Assembly (NCBI GenBank): GCA_964057225.1
Contig: OZ059900.1
Location: 10,674,501 to 10,738,500 of the forward strand
Length of the DNA: 64,000 bases
Reading direction: 5' to 3'
Origin: Auanema rhodensis
Taxonomy: Eukaryota > Nematoda > Chromadorea > Rhabditida > Rhabditidae
In this document: one piece after another, positions 50,540 to 60,700 of the stretch
How the letters are laid out: each line of letters begins with the position of its first letter
Position numbering within the stretch: position 1 is the stretch's first letter
Notes under the pieces: generated by a model
The model's input: the letters and a program-made list of their open reading frames with translations, nothing else
Told to the model about the DNA's origin: nothing
The model's database searches: none
Program-made: the position numbers and the translations under genes

Positions 50540-51540
50540 TGCTCTAGCACGTTGCTCTAGCGCGGTGCTATAGCACGTTTCCATGCATAAGTATTATGAG
50601 GATACAACGTATGCAAGTTCAAAAAAAACACAAAGAAACATTTTAAAAAGTGTTCACGTAATTCATGTTGTATAAGTTCTCTAAATACCCTTGTATTGAT
50701 TTTTAACTATACTTTTCAATGTTCAAGCTGTAGCATGGTGCTCTAGCACGGTGCCATACCACCTTCCCATGCATAAGCTCGATCACTAAAATACTCGGTA
50801 TATCTTCTAATAAAGAACTTGACTTGTTCATGATTCCGATAAAGATAACAAACAATCAAATCAGTTATAGAAAAGAAATTTACTCAGTCAACTGCATTCA
50901 ATATTCGACCCTATTGGGTAGTCAGCCTCTATACTTTTACCACTCAAACTTATAATGCGAGAAATTATAAATACTAAACTATCAAGGGACCAACCTATTA
51001 AGTCAAACAGTATCAAACAATGGGAAGAACACTTAACTCAAATCAACCACAATCAGTTGACCATGAACAGATATTTTCCATTCGTGGACCATGAAACGTA
51101 ATTATATGTTTTTGCTGACGCAATCAAGCCATGGCCGCTTGTTTATACTTTCAAACAAAACAGAAGGTTCAAGCCCGTTCGGTCAACAAGTGATAAACAC
51201 GTTCTGACCGTGTGACTTATGTCTATAGGTTTATCGGAATCATGAACGAGTCAAGTTCTTTATTAGAGGATATACCGAGTATTTTAGTGATCGAGCTTAT
51301 GCTTGGGAAGGTGGTATGGCACCGTGCGCGAGCACTGTGCTACGGCATGAACATTGAAAAGTATAGTTCAAAATCAATACAAGGGTATTTAGAGAATTTA
51401 TACAACATGAATTACGTGAACACTTTTCAAAATGTTTCTTTGTGTTTTTTTTGAAATTGCATACATTGTATCCTTACAATCCTTATGAATGGGAAGGTGT
51501 TACCTCACTCTGCTATTGCACCGCTCTAGAGCGACGTGCT
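50540..51540. repeat. Long inverted repeat with 384-bp core
   Basis: The left arm (about 50540-50844) is an inverted, diverged satellite unit followed by about 74 bp of other sequence. The right arm (51229 to about 51540) is its reverse complement: 50771-50844 matches 51229-51302 with about four differences, and the pairing continues into the satellite part (for example GGAAGGTGGTATGGCACCGT at 51306-51325 against 50748-50767). The core at 50845-51228 is single-copy in this window and holds no recognised gene. The structure marks the point where the satellite changes orientation and divergence level. Confidence 0.85.
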
Positions 51541-52315
51541 AGAGCACCATGCTACAGCACCATGCTACGGCATGAACATTGTAAAGTATAGTTCAAGATC
51601 GATACAATAGTATTTAGAGAAATTATGCAGCATGAATTACGTGAATACTTTTTAGAATGTTTCTTTGTGTTTTTTTTGAACTTGCGTACGTTGTATCCTC
51701 ACAATACTTATGCATGGAACCGTGCTACAGCACCGCGCTAGAGCAACGTGCTAGAGCACCATGCTACGGCATGAACATTGAAAAGTATAGTTCAAAATCA
51801 ATACAGGGATATTTAGAGAACTTATACAACATGAATTAGGTGAATACTTATTAAAATATTTCTTTGTGTTTTTTTCAACTTGCATACATTGTATACTTAC
51901 AATCCTTATGAATGGGAAGGTGTTACCTCACTCTGCTATAGCACCGCGCTAGAGCAACGTGCTAGAGCACCATGCTACGGCATGAACAGTGAAAAGTATA
52001 GTTCAAAATCAATACAAGGGTATTTAGAGAACTTATACAACATGAATTACGTGAACACTTTTTAAAATGTTTCTTTGTGTTTTTTTTGAGCTTGCATACG
52101 TTGTATCCTCATAATACTTATGCATGGAAACGTGCTATAGCACCGCGCTAGGGCAACGTGCTAGAGCACCATGCTACGGCATGAACATTGTAAAGTATAG
52201 TTCAAGATCGATACAACGATATTAAGAGAACTTATGCAGCATGAATTACGTGAATACTTCTTAAAATGTTTCTCTGTGTTTTTTTTTGAACTTGCATACA
52301 TTGTATCCTTACAAT
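51303..52315 (+). repeat. Diverged satellite units
   Basis: Four to five copies related to the main satellite but with clear substitutions and longer spacing (about 200-225 bp between successive CATGAACATTG motifs). Each has an expanded GCTAGAGCACCATGCTACGG-like section. The last copy is cut off near 52315, where the tRNA units begin. Confidence 0.9.
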
Positions 52316-52380
52316 CGTATAAAAAATAAATAAAATGATAGTTTGAATGGAGCATCCGTTGTGATAAAAAACCAAATTAA

Positions 52381-52462
52381 CGATCAGGATGAGATTCGAA
52401 CTCACGCGGGGAAACCCCAATGGATTAGCAGTCCATCGCCTTAACCACTCGGCCACCTGATC
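52381..52462 (-). tRNA. tRNA-Ser (anticodon GCT)
   Basis: 82-nt gene reading AGC and AGU codons. The acceptor stem GATCAGG pairs with CCTGATC and the discriminator is G, as expected for serine. D-arm TGGCCGAGTGG, anticodon loop CTGCTAA, a variable arm of class II length (TTGGGGTTTCCCCGC region) and T-loop GTTCGAATC are all visible. A T-run follows the 3' end on the - strand as a Pol III terminator. Confidence 0.95.
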
Positions 52463-52628
52463 ACAGGGTTTTTCCAAGAATACTCTTACTTAAACAAAGA
52501 AATTATTGTGAGAATAAATAACGTCAACAAATGAATAATAAAGTCTTTCTATTAAATCAGGTGGCTTGGCTTTATTTAGAAATTGATAGTTTGAATGGAG
52601 CATCCGTTGTCATAAAAAACAAAATTAA

Positions 52629-52710
52629 CGATCAGGATGAGATTCGAACTCACGCGGGGAAACCCCAATGGATTAGCAGTCCATCGCCTTAACCACTCGG
52701 CCACCTGATC
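52629..52710 (-). tRNA. tRNA-Ser (anticodon GCT), second copy
   Basis: Identical in sequence to the copy at 52381-52462. Downstream GTTAATTTTGTTTTTT supplies the Pol III terminator. Confidence 0.95.
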
Positions 52711-52876
52711 ACAGGGTTTTTCCAAGAATACTCTTACTTAAACAAAGAAATTATTGTGAGAATAAATAATTTCAACAAATAAATAATAAATTCTTCCTAT
52801 TAAATCGGGTGGCTTGGCTTTATTTAGAAAATGATAGTTTGAATGGAGCATCCGTTGTCATAAAAAACAAAATTAA

Positions 52877-52958
52877 CGATCAGGATGAGATTCGAACTCA
52901 CGCGGGGAAACCCCAATGGATTAGCAGTCCATCGCCTTAACCACTCGGCCACCTGATC
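52877..52958 (-). tRNA. tRNA-Ser (anticodon GCT), third copy
   Basis: Identical in sequence to the other two copies. Its 5' end at 52958 faces the LTR of the retroelement, which begins about 118 bp upstream. Confidence 0.95.
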
Positions 52959-53229
52959 ACAGGGTTTTTCCAAGAATACTCTTACTTAAACAAAGAAATT
53001 ATTGTGACAACAAATATCGTCAGCAAACAAATAAGAAAGTCTTCCTATTGAATCAGTTGTCTTGGCTTTATTTAGTGTTACATACATATCTCAAAGGAAA
53101 GCAGCTGACCATGGCAGCTGCTATTATTAAACTAATGCAGATAGTTTTTAAGCAATTCTGAGAATATTCTAGATGCACTTTTTATAAGCTTTGTAACAAT
53201 TTGTGTAAACTGAGTAGGAGTTGTATGGA

Positions 53230-53237
53230 TATATAAA
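53230..53237 (+). promoter_or_regulatory. LTR TATA box
   Basis: TATATAAA, followed at once by the inverted repeat CCTGAGTC-CTCAA-GACTCAGG (53238-53258). Transcription would be expected to start around 53255-53265, at or just after this hairpin. Confidence 0.65.
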
Positions 53238-53357
53238 CCTGAGTCCTCAAGACTCAGGCATCTCATTATCTCATTATCTTACTTTCTCTTTATCTTCTTT
53301 ATATTCTCTTTCTTAACTCTAGCTTTAATCTTTGTATAATTATATTATAATGCGAAC

Positions 53358-53363
53358 AATAAA
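53358..53363 (+). terminator. LTR polyadenylation signal
   Basis: AATAAA about 100 bp after the expected start site. In the 3' LTR the same motif would end the genomic transcript. Confidence 0.5.
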
Positions 53364-53492
53364 CCTTTATATATTTCATCTCTTGTTTCTTATTTCACCT
53401 TACATTACACACTTATATTTAAAATCATACTCATCTTCTCATAGTCTGTTTGGATCTCTCAACTTGGAACCATTGAGAATCTAAATGGAACG

Positions 53493-53510
53493 TGGAGGTT
53501 CCGCCGAGAT
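53493..53510 (+). other. Primer-binding site matching tRNA-Gln
   Basis: TGGAGGTTCCGCCGAGAT is the complement of a 3' end ATCTCGGCGGAACCTCCA, which resembles the T-arm and acceptor end of eukaryotic tRNA-Gln (ATCTCGG-GGAACCT-CCA). It begins with TGG, as a site pairing with CCA should. Confidence 0.6.
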
Positions 53511-54739
53511 CCTTCCTTTTGGACAGGATCTCGTAAAGGAACTCAAGCGCTACCGTCTACATCTCTTATTCAATTAAAAATCTTATCTCTCTCTTAAAGT
53601 TAGCTTATAATATTTTCTTAAAAACTCTAAAACTTTTCTATTAAAAATTATATCCAAAAACTCTTTACAAAAACTCAGTTTTCCATTCATTATATTCTCA
53701 TAAAATTATTCATAAGAGTACTTATATCATTTATCATTCTCTCTATCCAAAATCCTATATACGAAAATTATTCAAATTCAATAATTAACTTTTCTAAGAA
53801 TTATAAGTTTATTTTCACATTTTTTGAACAAAAATAGTTAAGTTCTTTATAAAATTAATTTAGAATTAAGAAATAAAAAAAAAGAATATTGCTTCTATAC
53901 CTCTCAATCTTAATCATCTTATCATATTATCTGAATCTTCATCTTATCATACTATTTAATCATCCTATCATACCATATTTTCATTATTTTCTTTATGTTC
54001 GTTTATAAAACTATTATTCTTATACTACTACACTGTATTCTCATAAACCCACCCCTTCCCCCCCCGCCGTTATTTCATAAGCAAGAAATCCCGTGTTAAA
54101 CACGACAGTAAAAATATTTATTAGGCGCAGCGTATCCAAATTCCGATTACCTTAGCACCTGAAAATACGAAAAATAATTAAATTAATCAATAAGTTTTAA
54201 CTCATACGCAAAAACCATCTCCCCCCTCGTTAAGAATAATGCCAGACACTCAAGAGACTCGAGCGGAGGCCGACACTCAGGATAAGACGTACGCCCCATG
54301 AAATAATGAGAGAATTTTTGAATTGAAATCTGCCCCACATTGAGATAAATAATAAGAGTGGTCTCGCCATCATAGAGTCAGGGAGCAGGATGCAGAAGGC
54401 AGCTGACATACCTGTGACTCAGATAGGTTAATGAGGTCTGGGAAAATGAAATGATTGCGAAAATTCTGTTTTGTATCCTTGTCCCAAAAGACTGGCGAAC
54501 TATTAACTTTCATTTCATGCCTTTTTCACAATATAGAACTTGTCCCTTCGAAAAGGCACACTAGTTTCAAACCTGTGTTAGACCCGGACGAGCTATATTG
54601 GTAAAGAGATTACTTGCAAGACTAGCTACCTTCATAAGAATCGCGCACACAAACCCAACATTATTCTTTACGTTTTTCAATATATAAAATTATTTTGGCA
54701 CACGTTGGATATAACAAATTTCCTTACAGGATACCAACG
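53511..54739 (+). other. Retroelement leader, probably with an intron
   Basis: About 1.2 kb of AT-rich DNA between the primer-binding site and the first ATG of the polyprotein. A clean acceptor TTTCCTTACAG ends at 54729, ten bases before the ATG at 54740, so the mRNA leader may be spliced or trans-spliced here. The frame is open back to 54695 but without an ATG. A C-rich run (54048-54068) lies in the middle. The stretch presumably holds the packaging signal, which cannot be read by eye. Confidence 0.5.
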
Positions 54740-57700
54740 ATGCTGCCCAATACTGGTCCAAAACCTCCGCTGGACCCTGCTGCCACTTCAAATATTATAA
54801 GAAGAAAAAGACAACCGCCCGCAACATATTCTCCCCCCTCTGCAAAACAAGCGAAGTTAAGCATTAAAACAAAGTCAATGGTAATACATACCCCAAGACA
54901 TCGCGGCATTCAAAAACAATTCACCAATCCCAAATCACATGAAAAAACGAAGAAACAAAAAACAGACATAGTCGAAAGAAACACCTTAGAAAAGAAAATT
55001 ATCCCAAACATTAATCCTATTCCTAAAAACATAGCAAGCAAAGGGAACCCTCAAAACCCCCCAACCAACACCATACCAAATACAATCAACCCAATCAATC
55101 GTTTAATAGCCACCCCTAGAAGAAGCAATACACCAACCACACAAAAATCACCTACGCCCGCACTTTCTTCAACCACACCCGCAGTAAGCTCATCGCCACC
55201 TCTACGAAACTCACCTTCATCCATTGATCATTCTACATCTGGGCATTCTCTATCTCCGTCTCTTCCATCGCAAACTAATCAAGCAAATACTTTTGTTGCA
55301 GAAAACAAGAGAATTAACCCAAGAATGGACCCAATGGACGAAGGCGCACCACTTACGCAAACCTCGGGAAGGGCACCTGTTCCAACACCTACAATCATCC
55401 CTCAACCAGCAGCGATTCCGTCCGCCATACGCGATATAAAAGCTCCACGCTACGATGGAAAAACACCATTCAACCGCTATCTACTATACCTAGATGAACA
55501 CTTCAACGCTACAAGAACAACTATGCCCGAACGTCTTCAAAGCATACAATTATTGCTAGAAGATGATCGAGCAAGAGAAGCGTACAGAAAACTCACAACC
55601 GAAGATAAGCGACTTGGATGGGACCATGTCAAGAAGCGACTCTCAGAAATGATCACACCGAAAAAACAGAGAGAACGAGCAATGCACCGCCTACATGGCT
55701 TGAAACAGTTACCAACGGAATCGGTACAAAGCTTTGCAACAAGATGTTCTAACGAAGCCTACTCGGCTATGGACATGAACAACGAAAGTGAGCTTAACAT
55801 GCTCCGATCCACCTTCACTTGGGGACTAAGACCCGAAATAAGCGAACATGTTAGCCGTCTAGACCCACCAAACTTTGAGGAAGCTTACGAAATGGCCTTA
55901 CGAGAAGAACTCTTTATACAAAATAGACCAACATCGTTTGTCAACAATATAGAGAAGTCGTTCAACAACCTCAACATTCGAGACTCGAAGGACAACAATC
56001 AATACCAGAGAAACGAATCTAAGGATTTCAAAGGAACCAAACCGATGTATAATGGCAATGGCAAACCACACAACCGATATCCGGACAGATACAACAACCA
56101 ATATCGGCCTCATCAACACCAATACAGGAACCATAACTCACGATTCTCTCAAAATAAGGGATCAAGACAAAACTACTTCGACAGATCACGAAACAGAAGC
56201 CAAGAAAGACCATACTATCGAAACCGCGACCAAAACTATAGCGGACACAACAACCGGCGACAATCAAATAATCACGAACAATACCCCTCACAATACAATC
56301 GAAGCCAATACAACAATTATAGAAGTCGCCCGCGCAGCACCTCCAATGGACCGGAACGGTATAGAGAACGCACACAGAGCCCAGGAGTACGTTTTCAAGT
56401 CAACAACGTCACGGAAAACGAAGTACCGAACAACAAAAGAAAATCAACACCATTCCTACCCCTCTTTATCACAATTATCGCACTCATTATAAACACATGC
56501 AGTGCAGAAACAACGTACCAGCTATGCACAGGAAACAGAGGAGGAATATATGTTGAGCCGCCATCGCCAACAGCTTGCCGATCCATCGCACCAACTAATA
56601 ACCATATCCAGAAGACTACAGCAGAATTGTTCATCCAAAACCTACAACCAAAAGAATGGGAAGCATGGAAATGTGCAATTGAAACTTACCAGCTTTGCAT
56701 TCACGACGTTTTCTTCATCAGAGAAACTAATGTCTCACTAGCAAAAGTTTCACCAACAACACTGCAAGAATGTACGTCAGCTATTAAAGAAAGAATATTC
56801 AACGGTACCAACCTTCAAAGAGAAGCACCAGGACTCTATGGAACTCCATTCCCAGAGACAACCATTACTAATGGTATATGGAAACAGGAATGCGAACAAC
56901 GTACCAGATTCATAGCTGAACGAGGACACATGACCAGCCTACAAGACAATACAGTACTCTCAGATATATTCATAAACGACAACGGATGCACCAGTGACAA
57001 AGGACAATGCCTAACCAACAACGCTCTCATCATATGGACCCCACCATCAGAAAAACATAGTTGCTCGTACACTTCATTAGGCTCTCACGAAGTTTTTATA
57101 TCAGAAGACACCATATTGATTCCCGGAATTCAAAGTGCTTTTATTCTAAACAATAAAACACCGGAAAAAGAAGCCTCCTCATGCTTACAAAAAGAGATAT
57201 TTACTACAAATAGCGGAACTCTAATCTCCTTCAACTCAACCTCAAGCTTAGGACGATCAAGAAGACACGCAATCACGGAATACCCTAAAGGATTCTTGAC
57301 AGTTCATCAATACCCCTCGCTAAGATATTCAGCCAGCAAAACCGGAACTATTCTACTATATACAACCTATATTCAACGGAAAAGACTTGACATCCATTAC
57401 AATCTCAATAACATAACAAATATGTTACCTAAGTATATCGCAATCTTCAAATACCTAGGTATAAATTTTGATGTTATTAAAAATCGTCTTATATGGCACA
57501 AATATGAAGACGTCAACATAGCCATTCTACACGCCCTAGGAGAAGCAGAAATAAGAGAAGCAACAAAAATCGCGATCGATAATCTATCGTATAAGGAACT
57601 TACGCAAAAACTTAGCAAACGGATCACAATTAAGGATTTTAAGAAAATACTACCAACCAAAACAGGAGACTACTATGAAATCGCGAAAGAAATTGCTTAC

Positions 57701-60700
57701 TCACTTGCGGAAATACCTACTACATTAGCTACAGGAGAAACAACACCATCTTTAGAAGAATACTTATATCAACTTATGCCACCAAGAAAACCAAAACTCA
57801 CCAAGACACGAAACGATTTAGAACTGTACGAACAACTAGCACAAGCAAAAATTATCCTGAACGCAATAAATAATCCGAAGAAGCTACATTCAAAAGAAGA
57901 ATACGAAGCAGAAATGAAGAAATGGATCAAATATGAAAAAGAACTGAACTTACCACCATTACAACTGCCAAACTACACAGTTATCTTCGATGGCGACGAT
58001 ATATTCTACGGCTTCCGGAAAAGAAATCCTACAAATTATAGCATTACACAAGAGGATAGTGAAAAATTTTATAATCATTATCTACCCCTTATCAGTACTC
58101 CCGGAACACGACCTTTTGCAACCACAATTAGAAGCACTTCGACCCCCCTACAAACTACTACTACAACCACTACCACGACCCCTAAGCCTACAACCATAAG
58201 GAACGTCATCACTTCGACAATCACACCCAAAACACATATATCCGAAACAACTAGACCCAAACCAACAATACCCACGTCTTCATCAACTACTACTACTACT
58301 ACCACTACTACTACTACTACTTCTACTACTGCTAGACCCAGATCAACAACAACCACAACACCTACAACAACCACAACTATATTCACCACTCATCGACCAA
58401 CACAATCATTCTCCACCCCCCAATCTACATTCAATATTACTACAAACCCAATCACAATCACCTCAAGCCAGGAATACAATAGGAAAGAATCACTCACCAA
58501 GTCACCGCCTCCAAGAACTACAAAAAGATCTATCACTACCACTCGCAGCACACCTGAAGAAATATCATCACATATCGGTAAGAAAGCTCACGTAGACTAC
58601 CTTAAAGCTAAGAACGATATCGTCCAAAAATGGAATGAACATCTTCATCAACAAGAAACGCAATCTCATCTACAATATGCCACTACCAATCTGGAAGATG
58701 ATATCATACGTACGTTCACAACAAACAGAAACAACATCTGCCACGTACAAAATAAACAACTAATTACCTGGTGGGCTATTCTTCAAATAAATCCTACTAT
58801 AGGGATGCGTACAATGCTACGACGACAGGATATATCTGCAAGATTCATAAATGATAAACTAATTTATGTAATGCCATGCACACCAATTCAAATTACAAAA
58901 ACATACCGCGATCACAAAGTCAACAGCACGTGTTTTCTGGAAACCCCAGTCGAAACGGAACATCACGGCCAACTGTTCATCCTACCAGGTACAAGAGACC
59001 TCACACCGATGGCACATGCCATACCTTGCGGACTCACAATCAAGGATCCCTGGAAAGAAAACGATCAATGGACTAATAATAACCAATCAATAAATGTAAC
59101 ATCACCAGCATACATCGACGAGTTAGGATCAATCAACCTAGAACATATCAAGTTTAATGGAAGCAACATTTTCAACAACCTAACAGAATCAACGTTTCCT
59201 ATGGCACTAGCAATATCATATGGATCCAGCTTAGCAACGCTACAGGCTACTTTACCAGGAAGAATAAAACCTGTAATCAAACAAAGATTAATTCCTAACA
59301 TGAACCCTGTTACCCTAACAGCAGGAGCAGCCAGCAGCTTACTACTCAGCTACGAACATACAAAAGAAGCTATAACTAGGAAAATGTTTGACTTTCTGTC
59401 ACCAATATGGGAAAAGATTCAAACCTGGACACTACGCGTACTTGCTATCATTGGATCAATCATCATAACAATTGGCATAATCACACTCGCCACCTGGATA
59501 ATAAAAATATACGCATGTAGTTCAAGGATGCCCATCAACAATGTCAAATGGGAAGCAGAATACTTACAACCACTATCAACTGAGAACACAAGAACAGAAA
59601 CATCTCATCCTTCTCCGTCCGCTCCATACGTCGACAACCATCACAACAGCTGTCAACTCACATTGTATGATCCTTCAGCACCAATTCCTGAACACATTTA
59701 TGAAGCTTATTTCCCTACAAACATGAAGAAAGAAAACATAAACTACATAGGAGGATCACAATTACCGTTTGTCCCGATTTCAATCCACAATCACATCTTT
59801 AAGGCACTATGGGACACGGGAGCATCAGCATCATACATGCGAGAATCCACCTTCAAACAACTGCCCGCTGCAACGATGGTACTAAAACAAACAACAGCGA
59901 TAGTCGCGAATAAATCTAAATTCTCATTTATGGGATACACAAGGATCCTCATAACAATAGGAACAACAGAAACAGAACACAAATTTTATGTAGCAGAAGA
60001 TAACTACTGTCCAGCACCAGTGTTACTTGGAATAGACTTCATGGAAGCATTACATCAACAAGGAATTTACACCTCACTTCGACCGCTGGATAAAACAATT
60101 GTTATCGGCACAACACATGTTCCACTAGCACGAGAAACATCTCCGTGGGAACACCAGACCACGAAAGCATATGTGGTTAGCTTAGAAAACAAAACGCTAA
60201 GACCAGGAGAAACAAGAACGCTCACGCTAGAAGTACACGATCCAGAAAGCTATGAACAGGCGTTTCTAGATTGTAAGAAACCAGGCAACAAACTCTCTTT
60301 CACGCCTACTATATTTACGCCAACTGGATACGGAGTACAAATTTACGCGACGAATATATGCAAACAGCCACTCGAAATTCAAATGAATCAAGAAATAGGG
60401 ATAGCAGAAGCGATACCAAAGGACAACCAAGAAAAATACGAAGGACAATACATACCTCTGGAAGCTCGATGGGAAGAGCAACTGCCATATTTTCCAGACA
60501 ATTTCATCAATGAGCTTGACCTTTCAGAAGCCTGCTTCTCACAAATCGAACAACAGCAACTGAAAGAAATAATTTTACTACATAAACAAGCGTTTCTCAA
60601 CGAAGATAGAAATATCGGACTCTTCCTAGGACCAATTGAACACTCCATTCCAATCATGCCAGGAAAAACACCATCATTCAAAATTACTTATCGTATACCA

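Larger units (their letters stand above)
52336..53079. repeat. Three tandem 248-bp units carrying tRNA-Ser
   Basis: Units begin at 52336, 52584 and 52832 with TGATAGTTTGAATGGAGCAT and repeat at exactly 248 bp. Flanks differ by a few substitutions, while the tRNA genes are identical. The third copy stops matching at about 53075, where the LTR begins. Confidence 0.95.
53076..53492 (+). repeat. 5' LTR of the retroelement
   Basis: The start is placed where the third 248-bp unit stops matching (TGTTACATAC, possibly AGTGTTAC from 53074). The end is placed at the primer-binding site. Inside are a TATA box (53230-53237), a small perfect hairpin (53238-53258) and AATAAA (53358-53363), the U3-R-U5 order of an LTR. 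The exact 3' border is uncertain because no second LTR is available; no TG...CA termini are obvious at 53492. Confidence 0.65.

Noticed and set aside
52161-52477. Open frames on the - strand across the first tRNA-Ser unit
   Set aside because: They overlap diverged satellite and a clear tRNA gene.
54695-54739. Start of the polyprotein at the upstream TTG
   Set aside because: No ATG there, and the acceptor at 54729 followed by ATG 54740 is a better start.
58078-58389. 103-codon Val-rich frame on the - strand
   Set aside because: Antisense shadow of the ACT/ACC repeats coding the Thr-rich part of Env.
58511-58531. Second furin site at RTTKR in Env
   Set aside because: The P4 position is Thr, so it does not meet the R-x-K/R-R pattern; RSRR at 839-842 does.
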